From the NCBI GenBank assembly GCA_009731375.1, contig BJOX01000174.1:393856-457855 (forward strand): 64,000 bases of DNA, given 5' to 3'. The notes beneath the pieces are model-generated. The model saw nothing but the letters and a program-made list of their open reading frames with translations, was not told the origin of the DNA and did no database searches. The position numbers were made by a program, and so were the translations under genes. The stretch comes from Paulinella micropora. Its lineage: Eukaryota > Cercozoa > Imbricatea > Euglyphida. This document shows positions 1 through 10,600 of this stretch, piece by piece (position 1 is the first letter of the stretch; the number at the start of each line of letters is the position of its first letter).

Positions 1-681
1 GTCCCCTTTACTATCATCGCTCTAGGCAGGCCGGTTCCATCCCGGAGCCTTCTAAACTCCTTCCAGTTGAGTTGCCACTCCATGTACTGGTCCACTAGAC
101 CCGGTCCTGTTGGTATGTAGCGGTACCAGGACGGAGGTACCCACTCCGTCGGCCCCGTTGACACACCAAAGGTTAGCAGACTCCCACGTTCCTCTCCGTA
201 GTGCCGAAACTCATGCGTCGCTACACCGTCACCGTCCCGGTATTGTCGCACCGCAGTTGGAGCTTCCTCTCCATCCTCCGAACTGAAGTCATCTGACGCC
301 TCGCTGTCCTCTTGCCACGGCTCCCAATCTTCTAACCTCCTTCTTCTGGTCCGCACCTTCTTTTCCTCTCTAGGCTCGCTTGGAGTCTGGCCCGGCAGAG
401 ACCCTGGGATCGCCTTCGCCTCCCCGTCAGCCATACCATCGCTTGCCTTTACTGGCACGTAGTCGTAGCCGGCGTGCAGTAGAGCCCCGACAACCTCCGG
501 CGTTCCGGAGCGATTAGCGTCTACTGCAATACCCTCTCGCTCCTCCACGCCCGACGCCGACGTTGTACCACTTTCTTCCGGAGCAGTCAAAGTGTTCACA
601 TAGTTGGTAAACTCCTCGTAGTTACTCACTTCCGGGAACACTCCCCTTGCTTCTCCTAGTTGGCTGGGGGGGGGGGGGGGG
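1..681 (-). CDS. Partial open frame, probably retroelement polyprotein segment
   Basis: One minus-strand frame is open without a stop from the gap edge near 681 to the window start, about 227 codons, so both ends are missing. The protein has an acidic and basic low-complexity stretch (around 240-370) and then a Trp/Tyr-rich part (EWVPPSWYRY, QYMEWQLNW). I recognise no domain. It lies downstream of, and on the same strand as, the gag remnant at 1737-3700, so it may be an inter-domain or 3' part of the same element. That link crosses a 990-N gap and is inference. It could also be an independent host exon. Confidence 0.45.
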
Positions 682-1671
682 NNNNNNNNNNNNNNNNNNN
701 NNNNNNNNNNNNNNNNNNNNNNNNNNNNNNNNNNNNNNNNNNNNNNNNNNNNNNNNNNNNNNNNNNNNNNNNNNNNNNNNNNNNNNNNNNNNNNNNNNNN
801 NNNNNNNNNNNNNNNNNNNNNNNNNNNNNNNNNNNNNNNNNNNNNNNNNNNNNNNNNNNNNNNNNNNNNNNNNNNNNNNNNNNNNNNNNNNNNNNNNNNN
901 NNNNNNNNNNNNNNNNNNNNNNNNNNNNNNNNNNNNNNNNNNNNNNNNNNNNNNNNNNNNNNNNNNNNNNNNNNNNNNNNNNNNNNNNNNNNNNNNNNNN
1001 NNNNNNNNNNNNNNNNNNNNNNNNNNNNNNNNNNNNNNNNNNNNNNNNNNNNNNNNNNNNNNNNNNNNNNNNNNNNNNNNNNNNNNNNNNNNNNNNNNNN
1101 NNNNNNNNNNNNNNNNNNNNNNNNNNNNNNNNNNNNNNNNNNNNNNNNNNNNNNNNNNNNNNNNNNNNNNNNNNNNNNNNNNNNNNNNNNNNNNNNNNNN
1201 NNNNNNNNNNNNNNNNNNNNNNNNNNNNNNNNNNNNNNNNNNNNNNNNNNNNNNNNNNNNNNNNNNNNNNNNNNNNNNNNNNNNNNNNNNNNNNNNNNNN
1301 NNNNNNNNNNNNNNNNNNNNNNNNNNNNNNNNNNNNNNNNNNNNNNNNNNNNNNNNNNNNNNNNNNNNNNNNNNNNNNNNNNNNNNNNNNNNNNNNNNNN
1401 NNNNNNNNNNNNNNNNNNNNNNNNNNNNNNNNNNNNNNNNNNNNNNNNNNNNNNNNNNNNNNNNNNNNNNNNNNNNNNNNNNNNNNNNNNNNNNNNNNNN
1501 NNNNNNNNNNNNNNNNNNNNNNNNNNNNNNNNNNNNNNNNNNNNNNNNNNNNNNNNNNNNNNNNNNNNNNNNNNNNNNNNNNNNNNNNNNNNNNNNNNNN
1601 NNNNNNNNNNNNNNNNNNNNNNNNNNNNNNNNNNNNNNNNNNNNNNNNNNNNNNNNNNNNNNNNNNNNNNN
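682..1671. other. Assembly gap with poly-G edges
   Basis: 990 unknown bases. The left edge is a run of about 16 G and the right edge about 63 G. Homopolymer G on both sides suggests sequencing failed inside a long G/C tract. Proline or glycine runs read through it are not protein evidence. Confidence 0.95.
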
Positions 1672-1735
<64 letters not shown>

Positions 1736-1736
1736 G

Positions 1737-3700
1737 GGGCAAGATGGGGGTATCATACCCCAGGGTATCATACCCGGGTATGGGAGGGTATCGTTTGGCT
1801 GTGTCACGGCTTTCAGGCCGAGGATCTGCACTTACACCCCTTGCGGAGTGGTGGCTCTCCTCACCCCTACTCCTTTTCTTGCTTCCACCCCCTTTGACCA
1901 TATATGCCCGCGCTGCTTTTCTTTGCCGGAGTAGGCTGTAGGCGCGGTAACCGTTGAGCTCCCCATCTTCTCCATCATCCGAGCTCCCACTTGTGTCCGC
2001 TCCCGGAGACTTCTTCTTGACCATGTCGGCCTTCGCCTTCGCTCCCGGTTGCTCGCCATTCCCGTCTGGACCATGGGTGCACTTAGACAAGGAATGGTCA
2101 CCACCGCACCGTAGGCATGGCTTCTTACAGTTGGAGGCATAATGCCCCTTCCCCTTGCAGTTGAAGCACTTCTTCTCCTTATTCTTTTCCCTCTTACTCT
2201 TTTGACTGCTCTTCCCACCGCCTTGTCCTTCATTTCCACGCGGGCCACTTCCGTCCTTCTTTTCCTTTCCTGAGTGGAGAACTTGCACTTGCTCCCGTAC
2301 TTGCAATCTCCTTTACTGAAGAGAAAGCAAATCCCCTTCAACTTGTCATTGAGATGCAGGTACTGACACTCTCCTCCCTTTTTACATCTCCCCTTCTGGA
2401 AGTACATGCATGGGGTAGTAAAGGGTCTCTTCTTCTCCATCTTTGCAGCGTTTGCCTTTGCCTTCTTATTGGCCTTTCTCTCTCTTTCCTTTTGCAAATC
2501 AATGTCCTTGGCTTTCCTCTTGCCACCATTGATGTACATCCCATGATTGCTTGTCTTTCTCAAAGTCCGCTGCCAGCAGCCACTGCTTCCAGTCCGCCTG
2601 CACCTCCTTGTCCCTCATCTCGGGACCCATTATCGCATCGCGGATTATTTGCTCGAAGCTTAAGTCAGAGGAATGATGCCCCTTCTTGGCCAACTGCTCT
2701 CTTACTGCCTCAAACTCCGCAATCTGTCCTTCATACTGCGTAGAGGAGTTAAACTCCCAGCGTGCCATCTTTCTCTGCTTCTCCAGCAGATCACTGGGAT
2801 TACCTTTCCCATACCGGTCCTTCAGCCGCTTCCACATGGCGTCAGGGTGTTCAACTTGCCCAAACTCCGGTGTTCCGTCTCTGACTAAATCAGTGACCAG
2901 CCTTTTTGCCTCACCCCTGAGATGGGTATATATTAGAGTGAATAACTCCACCCTCTTCTCTCGCACTGCTACTAGCAGGCTGTCATCGTAGCTTACCACC
3001 AGTTGCCGTTCTTTACGCTTCTTCTTGCGCACCGAGTCCATTGACTTCTTGTCCGACGCAGCAGTTGTAGAGAGTCCCACTTTTGGTGCTTTCTGTTCGT
3101 CACTGCCACTCAAGCTTGCGCTGCCAGAGGTACCAGACGATCTAGAGGGAGAGGCTTCCCGCTTTCCTCTCCTCTCCTCCTCATACTTTCGTGATGCTGA
3201 TTCGCGTTTGCGAGTGTTGTCTGAGCTCGCTTCTTCTTCCATCTCTCTTTCCTCTTGCTCCTCTCTTTCTCTTGCTTCTGTCCTGCATCAGAGTTTTCAG
3301 AGGTTTGATTGCCTTCCGACTCATCTTCTGCATCATCCAATTCTGGCATACCAACCTCTTCTTCTTCATCGCCTGCACTCCCCTGCAGCCCTAAAGCACT
3401 GTTTAATTATAACGTTCCATTTGCATAGCTGCTACTGGCTGCAGCCACTGCTGCCTTCTTCTTGGCATATCGTTCCCATAGACTCATATAACCTGGTACT
3501 GTCTTCCCTGCCATGTGCAGCCTTCTGAGGTTGGCACGATGAACCTCCACTTTATGTCCCTTTAGGTCCTCAAATCCACCTTTGAGGTCCTTCCTAACTG
3601 CCTCTAGCATCAACGAGCGTTGGAAGTCTTCCCAGTCCTCTCTACCGCTGTAGTTCGGTATGTTGTTTGTCTCGTTTCCATTTTTCTGTTTTTCTGTCAT
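1737..3700 (-). pseudogene. Copia-like retrotransposon gag with CCCH and CCHC fingers, frame-broken
   Basis: The reading starts at ATG 3700 and has the order of a Copia-type Gag: an N-terminal region (3700-3410), a charged low-complexity linker, a helical capsid-like part (about 2560-3000, with the W-x2-L-x3-Y pattern in MWKRLKDRYG), then nucleocapsid fingers. Two CCCH fingers lie at 2354-2410 and about 2273-2329 (both C-x7-C-x5-C-x3-H), a CCHC knuckle at 2127-2168 (CFNCKGKGHYASNC) and a CLRCGGDHSLSKC half-knuckle just after it. The copy is broken: an in-frame TAA at 3407-3409, frame changes near 3243 and 2560, and a one-base loss near 2280 that cuts through the second CCCH finger. Beyond the fingers the frame stays open to the G-tract near 1737. 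Protease, integrase and RT are not visible. Assignment to Copia rather than another gag is moderate. Confidence 0.7.
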
Positions 3701-3715
3701 CTGAAGTTATTTTTC

Positions 3716-4637
3716 TACCCCAGAAAGGTTGTTGTTTCCTTTTTGTTGTGTACTTTTGACTGGCTGACACCTATCCTGCAAATTCCCCCTTCCGAGTACG
3801 TTGCACAAGGTCTGATTGCAGCAATCAGTCTTTAGCCTCTTCCTGTTGGTTTCCTTTAGCAGGTAGCTACCCTGCACCCACCAACACGTCTGCGCGCCAC
3901 AAGCACACCTGAACTGATTTCTGGGCTTGCCTGATGATGGGGTTTTGTGGTTCAAACCCCTAAACCGTTCCTGTTGATGTCCTTCTGACCCGAAGGCTCA
4001 CTCTTGTCTCCTGTCGGTAGCTCAGCCGATGCAGAGATCTACCCCCTGTTCACCACAACGATTCACGCAGTGGTCCTGAAGCACTTTGGGAAGCCTTGGG
4101 CCCCGGGCTTCCCTTTCTGCTGTGTCACTCTTGGGTGTGACACAGACAGTAGAAACCTTTCCTCTTGATCACTTTGAGTGATGTTGTTGTCCTCCAAAAC
4201 GTACAAGGCTCCTAACCCTTAAGAAGTAGGACAGTATATATATGATATCATGATTAGAAGCCGGTCACAGTTTCACGTCTCCCAGGCGTCCCCAATTGAC
4301 AAGCTAATCAGCTTCACAAGACCTTTAATAGATTTACCCTCACAACAGACAAAAGCCCGCCAAACAACCAAAACAGATGACGAGAGCACTAAGTCTTTAA
4401 ATTTCAGGTGTTCATACAGGTCATATTGGCATTGGTGCCACCAATGCCACAGACACAAGAAAATATTCTCTTTTCCCCATACTAACTACTAATGACAATA
4501 CTAACATGTAAACCGGTTATATTAATCATGAGTCCCGGCCATCCCCTAAACTGACTTCAACCCCAAGAACAGACGTACTAGAACAGTCTTCAAGTATTAA
4601 CATTCAGAATTGGACACTAACCATTGAGCATCAGTTA
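3716..4637. other. Leader of the gag element and intergenic sequence
   Basis: No gene. It lies 5' of the gag start on the minus strand, so it should hold the element's leader and perhaps an LTR. I could not recognise an LTR pair or a primer-binding site, because the other end of the element is outside the window. Confidence 0.4.
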
Positions 4638-4879
4638 TTACTGTGGCCAGGTGATATTCAAGTGGCAAAGTATCCAACTTTGATCTCATCGTTCTCCACT
4701 GATCAATGGAAGTGATATTGTACGACTGTGCTGAAGCCAGCATTTGAAAGCTTAGGACACGACTCTCGAGCTTTCCAACGGCGGACGGTGCGCTGCATCC
4801 TGTCCTATGGATCTCAAATATTGATTGAGAAAGATGAGGTCAAAGTTTGAATGTTTTGCCACTTGAATGTCCACAGTAA
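4638..4879. mobile_element. MITE 1, Tc1/mariner-like foldback element
   Basis: A 242-bp element with long imperfect terminal inverted repeats. The left end reads TTACTGTGG, then ATTCAAGTGGCAAA, and the right end is its reverse complement (TTTTGCCACTTGAATGTCC, then CACAGTAA). The match continues inward about 60 bp. The left flank is TA and the right flank TT, so a TA target duplication is nearly intact. There is no coding capacity. The same terminal pattern recurs at 24932 and 47379. Confidence 0.8.
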
Positions 4880-6245
4880 TTCAGTTGCGACTGCGCATTT
4901 TATTCAATTTCAGTTACTGTCTCTGAGTTGTCAGTTCTGCTATTCTACTTGCTGATTATTAACAAAGTGTGTTGATTGGGCGTCACGACTTCTAACGGAG
5001 TCTCTCAGCAAACCGGAGTGTATTAAGATATTATACTAGGTCAGTGACATATGTAGAGTGCCATATCAATAAACTTTACGAAATCGGGGACTCGGAACCG
5101 GCGATAGGCTTTTAGGCTTTTATAGTTATGTCTACAATTTTTTTTTTTTTGAAAGTACGTCTATTAAAGTGCTACCCAACGCAAATATCATGGCAACTTA
5201 TGATATGTCACACGATGCCTGCACACTATGCTCTCAAAGACAGCACTGTCAAAGTTAACAACTGTTTTTAAAAAAATCACAAGAAAACGTAATAAAAACC
5301 AGTGGAAAATACGTTGGGGAGCGCCGGTTCGAATTACGCTCTATCACATACTAAAAGCTCAGCCTCTGAAACCTTCTGGTTTAGAAGCTTATCGTTCCCC
5401 CGATTCGACACAACTTTTGATTTTTGTTCACGCCGGCACTGACATTTTTCAGCTGATTTGTATTAATACAGATTTTTACGGTGTCGTTCCGAGGCTTGGC
5501 TATTTTCGCGTTTTTTCCTGCAAAATGGTGTGCGTGCACTCGTTTTCGCTGTTGATATTTGTAGTCTCTTCTATGTTTTGTGATACTTGTGTTCCACAGT
5601 TCGATAGGATAGGTGTTCACAAACACACGTACAAATTTTTTCAATAGCGGGCCAAAATACCCTTCTAACTATTGTACATCTATCACACGTCGGCTATGCC
5701 GGACCCCAAATCTTCCACAGGAATTTTTTTTTATCACATAAAATTCGAACCCTCTCCCTCACAATTATATATACATATTTACTGCCAGGAACAACGTTAA
5801 CATAACACATGGATTGACGATGTAATGTAGACCTTTACATCAGTTTCGACTTAGCACATGCTCGCTCATGTACTGTGTTGTGTTGACTTCGGTCTAGATC
5901 TAGTCGAAGATCACAACACAGAGCTCTTGTCAAGCCCTTAAACTCTCAGGCCACAGAAATCCAACCTGGAGCTCCTACTTCCCTTCAAGGAATGACGTTT
6001 GTTTGGTGATTGGGGCCGCCTGGTCCTGTGCGCAGTGCTCACCGCTGCCCTGATCAAAGTGCTTTGCTAATGCATGCATATAGGAAACAAAGACTAAGGA
6101 ACTATCGGCTCCGACCAAAACCAAGCCTACACCCCTTGTACTTGATCGAACAAACACAAGTACTACAACCACAATAATTTACTCTAAACATTTTTATAAT
6201 TTACTTACATGATTAACAGGAAGACGTACACACACGCAAGTTGAG
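4880..6245. other. Intergenic, no gene recognised
   Basis: AT-rich unique sequence. An open frame at 5228-5647 (plus) has no recognisable domain and no splice or codon support. It contains a hairpin at 5873-5921. Confidence 0.5.
5873..5921. repeat. Short perfect-arm hairpin
   Basis: A 10-bp perfect arm (CTGTGTTGTG / CACAACACAG) encloses a second arm (CTTCG / CGAAG) around a palindromic TCTAGATCTAG-type loop. It lies about 330 bp 3' of the glycosyltransferase stop codon. Function is unknown; it could be a 3'-UTR structure or a transposon scar. Confidence 0.55.
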
Positions 6246-7673
6246 TCAAGTCTTACTACTGCTATTACTACTACTACTACTACAGAACGGAGTCACCATG
6301 GAATTAGATAGATTAGTCCTAGAATGGAGTTTCTGCATAAACTCAGAAAAGAGGATTTCATTTGTCATCCATGTAGTAGACCATGCCTTTCTCGATGCGG
6401 ATTCAGGGTGAGGCATATGGGTTAAGAACTCAGGCTGGGGTAACACAGAGAAAACAAAACCAGACAGGCGTAAATGTTGTATAAATTGAATCTTGTTCAT
6501 CCCATAGCCTTGAAAATTCGCTTCGAAACGGGGGGTGGATGCCTCTCTTCGCAATACCACATACGGTTCATACCATATAGATAGAAAACATGCAATTGTT
6601 AAGCGTGGATATGATGAACCTCCAATGTTGTGCCTTTGCACATGGGCCTTCAACCAGACGTAAGAATTTGTCTCAGCATGACCTCGACCTGCTGCTTGTC
6701 TCTCTTTGAACACCTGACACTTCTGGGCTTGCACACAATTGTGAAGGGATATAATGTCTGGTGGTGATTGCAGACTCTTGTTCAATGAATTATTCTGTCC
6801 TCTCTCTGGTACCGCTGCCACAGCACTTTGAATTTCGTCGTCCAGTTGCTCGAAAGTAGGGACGACCAGGGCAGAATATGGATCAGCTAAGATGTCATTA
6901 TCTTGGGAAACTATGGCATCATACAAGCCAACACTTGGGACTAAATCTGCATCTACAAGCAAGAAATGAGAAGTTCTGACTTGAGCGATGGCTAGATTGC
7001 GCAGGTAGTTTATAGGGTATGCTTGGTCTGGAGCTCCCACACAGAGCTTCATGGACACATCACCAAGACATCCATTGAAAGCTTCACGAGCCTTACGCTC
7101 AGCCAAACTAGCATCCTCCTCAGTTTGAGCGAAGAGCGCGAAGGAAATTTGACCGCGCCACCTGCCGCAGGTCTGCCTCACTGCTGTTAACTTATCCGCT
7201 GTCCCTTGGGACACGAGGGTCACATCCCACCCCGATGTTGCAGCAGTGTTCCGTCCATCAGATTCAAAGGGTCTCCTTCGGCTTGGATGTGTTTGCATTG
7301 CCTTTACTCTGATACATGGTGAACCTTGGTGGACTTTTTGTTGCTCGTATACGCGCACGAAATTGGAATATTCAATCGCCACAGGGGCAGAGAGACGAGA
7401 GAGGGCAGTGAGGGCATGAGAGTAACGCTTCTGTCTGATCAAGCTGGTAGCTAGTACGGGCATCCATCTCAAAGGGATGGATGGCCAAAAATGATCCCAA
7501 GCAGTGCTCTGGAAAGCAATGAGTGTTTGCACGAGCAAAGACAAGATATCTGCAGAGGGTTGCTCTCTGAAGGCGGGTACAAGGAGATTCAATGCTCCTT
7601 GTAGGTCGGGGACAGATAGCATTCCCGTTCGTGAGTGGTACTCTTCGGCTTGGTGGAGCATAATGAAGGCCTC
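6246..7673 (-). CDS. Glycosyltransferase exon 5: GT49 (LARGE/B4GAT1-like) domain
   Basis: 475 codons plus TGA; acceptor CACGAAACAG. After about 150 helical residues comes a GT49 domain: FALFAQTEEDA, YPINYLRNLAI, the metal motif FLLVDADLVPS, and near the end WYEPYVVLRR, FQGYGMNKIQFI and LTHMPHPES. The order and spacing fit glycosyl-transferase family 49, which in animals makes the glucuronyl/xylosyl extension of O-mannosyl glycans. It ends in a Ser/Asn homopolymer tail from an AGT/AAT repeat. Confidence 0.85.
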   Translation of the reverse strand, partial: EAFIMLHQAEEYHSRTGMLSVPDLQGALNLLVPAFREQPSADILSLLVQTLIAFQSTAWDHFWPSIPLRWMPVLATSLIRQKRYSHALTALSRLSAPVAIEYSNFVRVYEQQKVHQGSPCIRVKAMQTHPSRRRPFESDGRNTAATSGWDVTLVSQGTADKLTAVRQTCGRWRGQISFALFAQTEEDASLAERKAREAFNGCLGDVSMKLCVGAPDQAYPINYLRNLAIAQVRTSHFLLVDADLVPSVGLYDAIVSQDNDILADPYSALVVPTFEQLDDEIQSAVAAVPERGQNNSLNKSLQSPPDIISLHNCVQAQKCQVFKERQAAGRGHAETNSYVWLKAHVQRHNIGGSSYPRLTIACFLSIWYEPYVVLRREASTPRFEANFQGYGMNKIQFIQHLRLSGFVFSVLPQPEFLTHMPHPESASRKAWSTTWMTNEILFSEFMQKLHSRTNLSNSMVTPFCSSSSSNSSSKT

Positions 7674-10600
7674 CTGTTTCGTGACACACACGCATATGTT
7701 ATCACATGTATGAGCATGCATACGTACACAGACAGTATGTATGATAATAATATATTATGGAAAATGTGTACAGACAGACGCAGCAGGTTCAGTCTACATG
7801 AACACCTCTGCAACTATGCACGCACCTGTGAAGCTCCATGCGTCACACTTGGAAACTTGTTACGCAGTTGTACAAACACAGGGGGATCTGCCATGCCGAA
7901 AACCATGGTGTTATCCTGACTCTCTTGCAAAACCAATGCAAGAATATGACTGATCGGCAAATTGATGTGTTTGTAGGCAGTGGCTAAAACATGTGCCGCT
8001 GCAGACTGCGAATACAGCATGGCACCAGCACCCCACACGTGAGGCTTCGGACCAGTCACATTAAGAGTCTTCAAGCGACCAGTTCCAATGGTTTCGATCT
8101 GCAAAGGTGTGAGGAAATGCTCCATCCATATGATATCAAACCTCCCGGCTGCAATTTCTTTCCTGGCAGCTTGTAAGACTTGGAAAGCATTGGAGTTGTC
8201 ATCTTGGTTGGGCTGTACATCATCTTCCAACAACAGCAACGATGTCTGATTGGTCTCAAGAAAATCAGATAGTATTTTCATCATGGCCAATGTGTTAGCN
8301 NNNNNNNNNCGTGACACACACGCATATGTTATCACATGTATGAGCATGCATACGTACACAGACAGTATGTATGATAATAATATATTATGGAAAATGTGTA
8401 CAGACAGACGCAGCAGGTTCAGTCTACATGAACACCTCTGCAACTATGCACGCACCTGTGAAGCTCCATGCGTCACACTTGGAAACTTGTTACGCAGTTG
8501 TACAAACACAGGGGGATCTGCCATGCCGAAAACCATGGTGTTATCCTGACTCTCTTGCAAAACCAATGCAAGAATATGACTGATCGGCAAATTGATGTGT
8601 TTGTAGGCAGTGGCTAAAACATGTGCCGCTGCAGACTGCGAATACAGCATGGCACCAGCACCCCACACGTGAGGCTTCGGACCAGTCACATTAAGAGTCT
8701 TCAAGCGACCAGTTCCAATGGTTTCGATCTGCAAAGGTGTGAGGAAATGCTCCATCCATATGATATCAAACCTCCCGGCTGCAATTTCTTTCCTGGCAGC
8801 TTGTAAGACTTGGAAAGCATTGGAGTTGTCATCTTGGTTGGGCTGTACATCATCTTCCAACAACAGCAACGATGTCTGATTGGTCTCAAGAAAATCAGAT
8901 AGTATTTTCATCATGGCCAATGTGTTAGCACATTCGCAAGCAGATATCCCGCCATGGCCGGGAAAGGTTAGTTGTCCTGCCTCAGGCAGGGCACCACGCG
9001 CAAAAGCTCTGATGCCTTCTTCACCCAAGAGCCGCCCATCAGGGCCAGCGAAGAACTTTGTGTCGTCTTTTATGCCGAGAGACTGCACCATTCGTTCCAT
9101 GTGCTGTTTGCGCTCCATCTCCTTCTCCAAAAATAGAACTACGACTACATGTTGAAGAACAAAATAATGAGCTGGATCGGCATCGGTGCTATCCACATGC
9201 AAGGGCAATTCTAGCTTCGAGGGAAAGTGCTGATCCTTCTCATGTTTGTCCATGTTGGGAGCTCCGGTAATAGAAGGAGGGAGAGGTAGCAGCACTCCAT
9301 CGATAAAGTGGTCATGAAGAGGGAAAGAGGACAGCACTCCATCGATAAAGTGGTCAAGAGGAGGGAAAGAGGTTTGATCTTGCTTGGCATGAGTTACGGA
9401 GGACAGCACTCCATCGATAAAGTGGTCATGAAGAGGGAAAGAGGACACTGTCAGCACTCCATCGATAAAGTGGTCATGAAGAGGGAAAGAGGACAGCACT
9501 CCATCGATAAAGTGGTCAAGAGGAGGGAAAGAGGTTTGATCTTGCTTGGCATGAGTTTCGGAGGGATTCTTTAGCCTTCGGTTCTTCTGGTCCTTGTGGT
9601 CATCTCGGTCCAGATCTGTCATCCATCGATCCTGGGCCGCTTGGAAAGCACGTTCAAATCTTTCCTCGTCTGAGAGCTGCTGTGCATGTGCTAATTGATC
9701 CTCTGATTTGGTGTCACCAGAAGCAACAGCAGAAGGGCGTTCATTGGCGAGTCTTCCATGAGAATAGTCTGACTTGATGGTCCCCACAGGGTGAGAGAGG
9801 GAGGAAAGGTTCAGTGAGAGCACCTATGTGCAAAAACAGCATGCATAGAAATGAATGTTTCATGAAGACCATGCTAAGTGTCGGTGCTTATTGAAAATTT
9901 AAACTGCCTGCAAGATATAACATGTGTTTCTTGCTTCTATTTATGTCTGAATCTGAGTGAATCCGGTGGATTACTACTAATCCTAACTCAACTCCCCGAT
10001 CTTCCACATCCACATGTGCACGATACCGGGATGTGTCTGCCCAGATGCTCAGCAAGCAGCCCAGAGACTCCCTGTGGTTTGCGCATATGAACACACAGTT
10101 CAATGTAGATAGGTTTTACACTGCAAAAGCATGGGCGACACTCAGGTGAGTCAGGTGAGTCTATATACATGCATGCTTTTGAACAAGCACATGACCATCC
10201 ACAGCACAGTGGATTCACAGGATGACACAGAGGCAACACACAGCACAGGCCAAGAATCACCATCACCATCACCAGACCTGAGCTGCGACTATGGCTCGTC
10301 GGCGGCGTGCAGTGGAGAGGAGACCCTGGTCTGTTTCATCCCATGGCACAAGCATGGCTGTGACGTGAGACAAAAAATGCTCGTACGGCACCACGATTTC
10401 CGTCCAATCATAGACAGACACCGGCTTGGGTGCCCATCCGTTGCGATAATCATTGCCCAGGTCAATGTGTTCTACTAAGCCACGCTCTCGAGCTCGCACA
10501 AGCTCCACATGACGTCTCAGCATTTCTAACCCTTGGTGCGGACGAAAAGCGCATGAACTCGACCCACATTGGGGGCGAACAGTTTGGTTGTTCTCCAAGG

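Noticed and set aside
656-1831. Proline- or glycine-run open frames across the first gap
   Set aside because: Made of homopolymer and N; no protein evidence.
3930-3957. tRNA-like TTCAAACCCC near the gag leader
   Set aside because: No A box at a suitable distance and the would-be T stem does not pair.
5228-5647. 139-codon plus-strand open frame
   Set aside because: AT-rich, no domain, no splice or context support.
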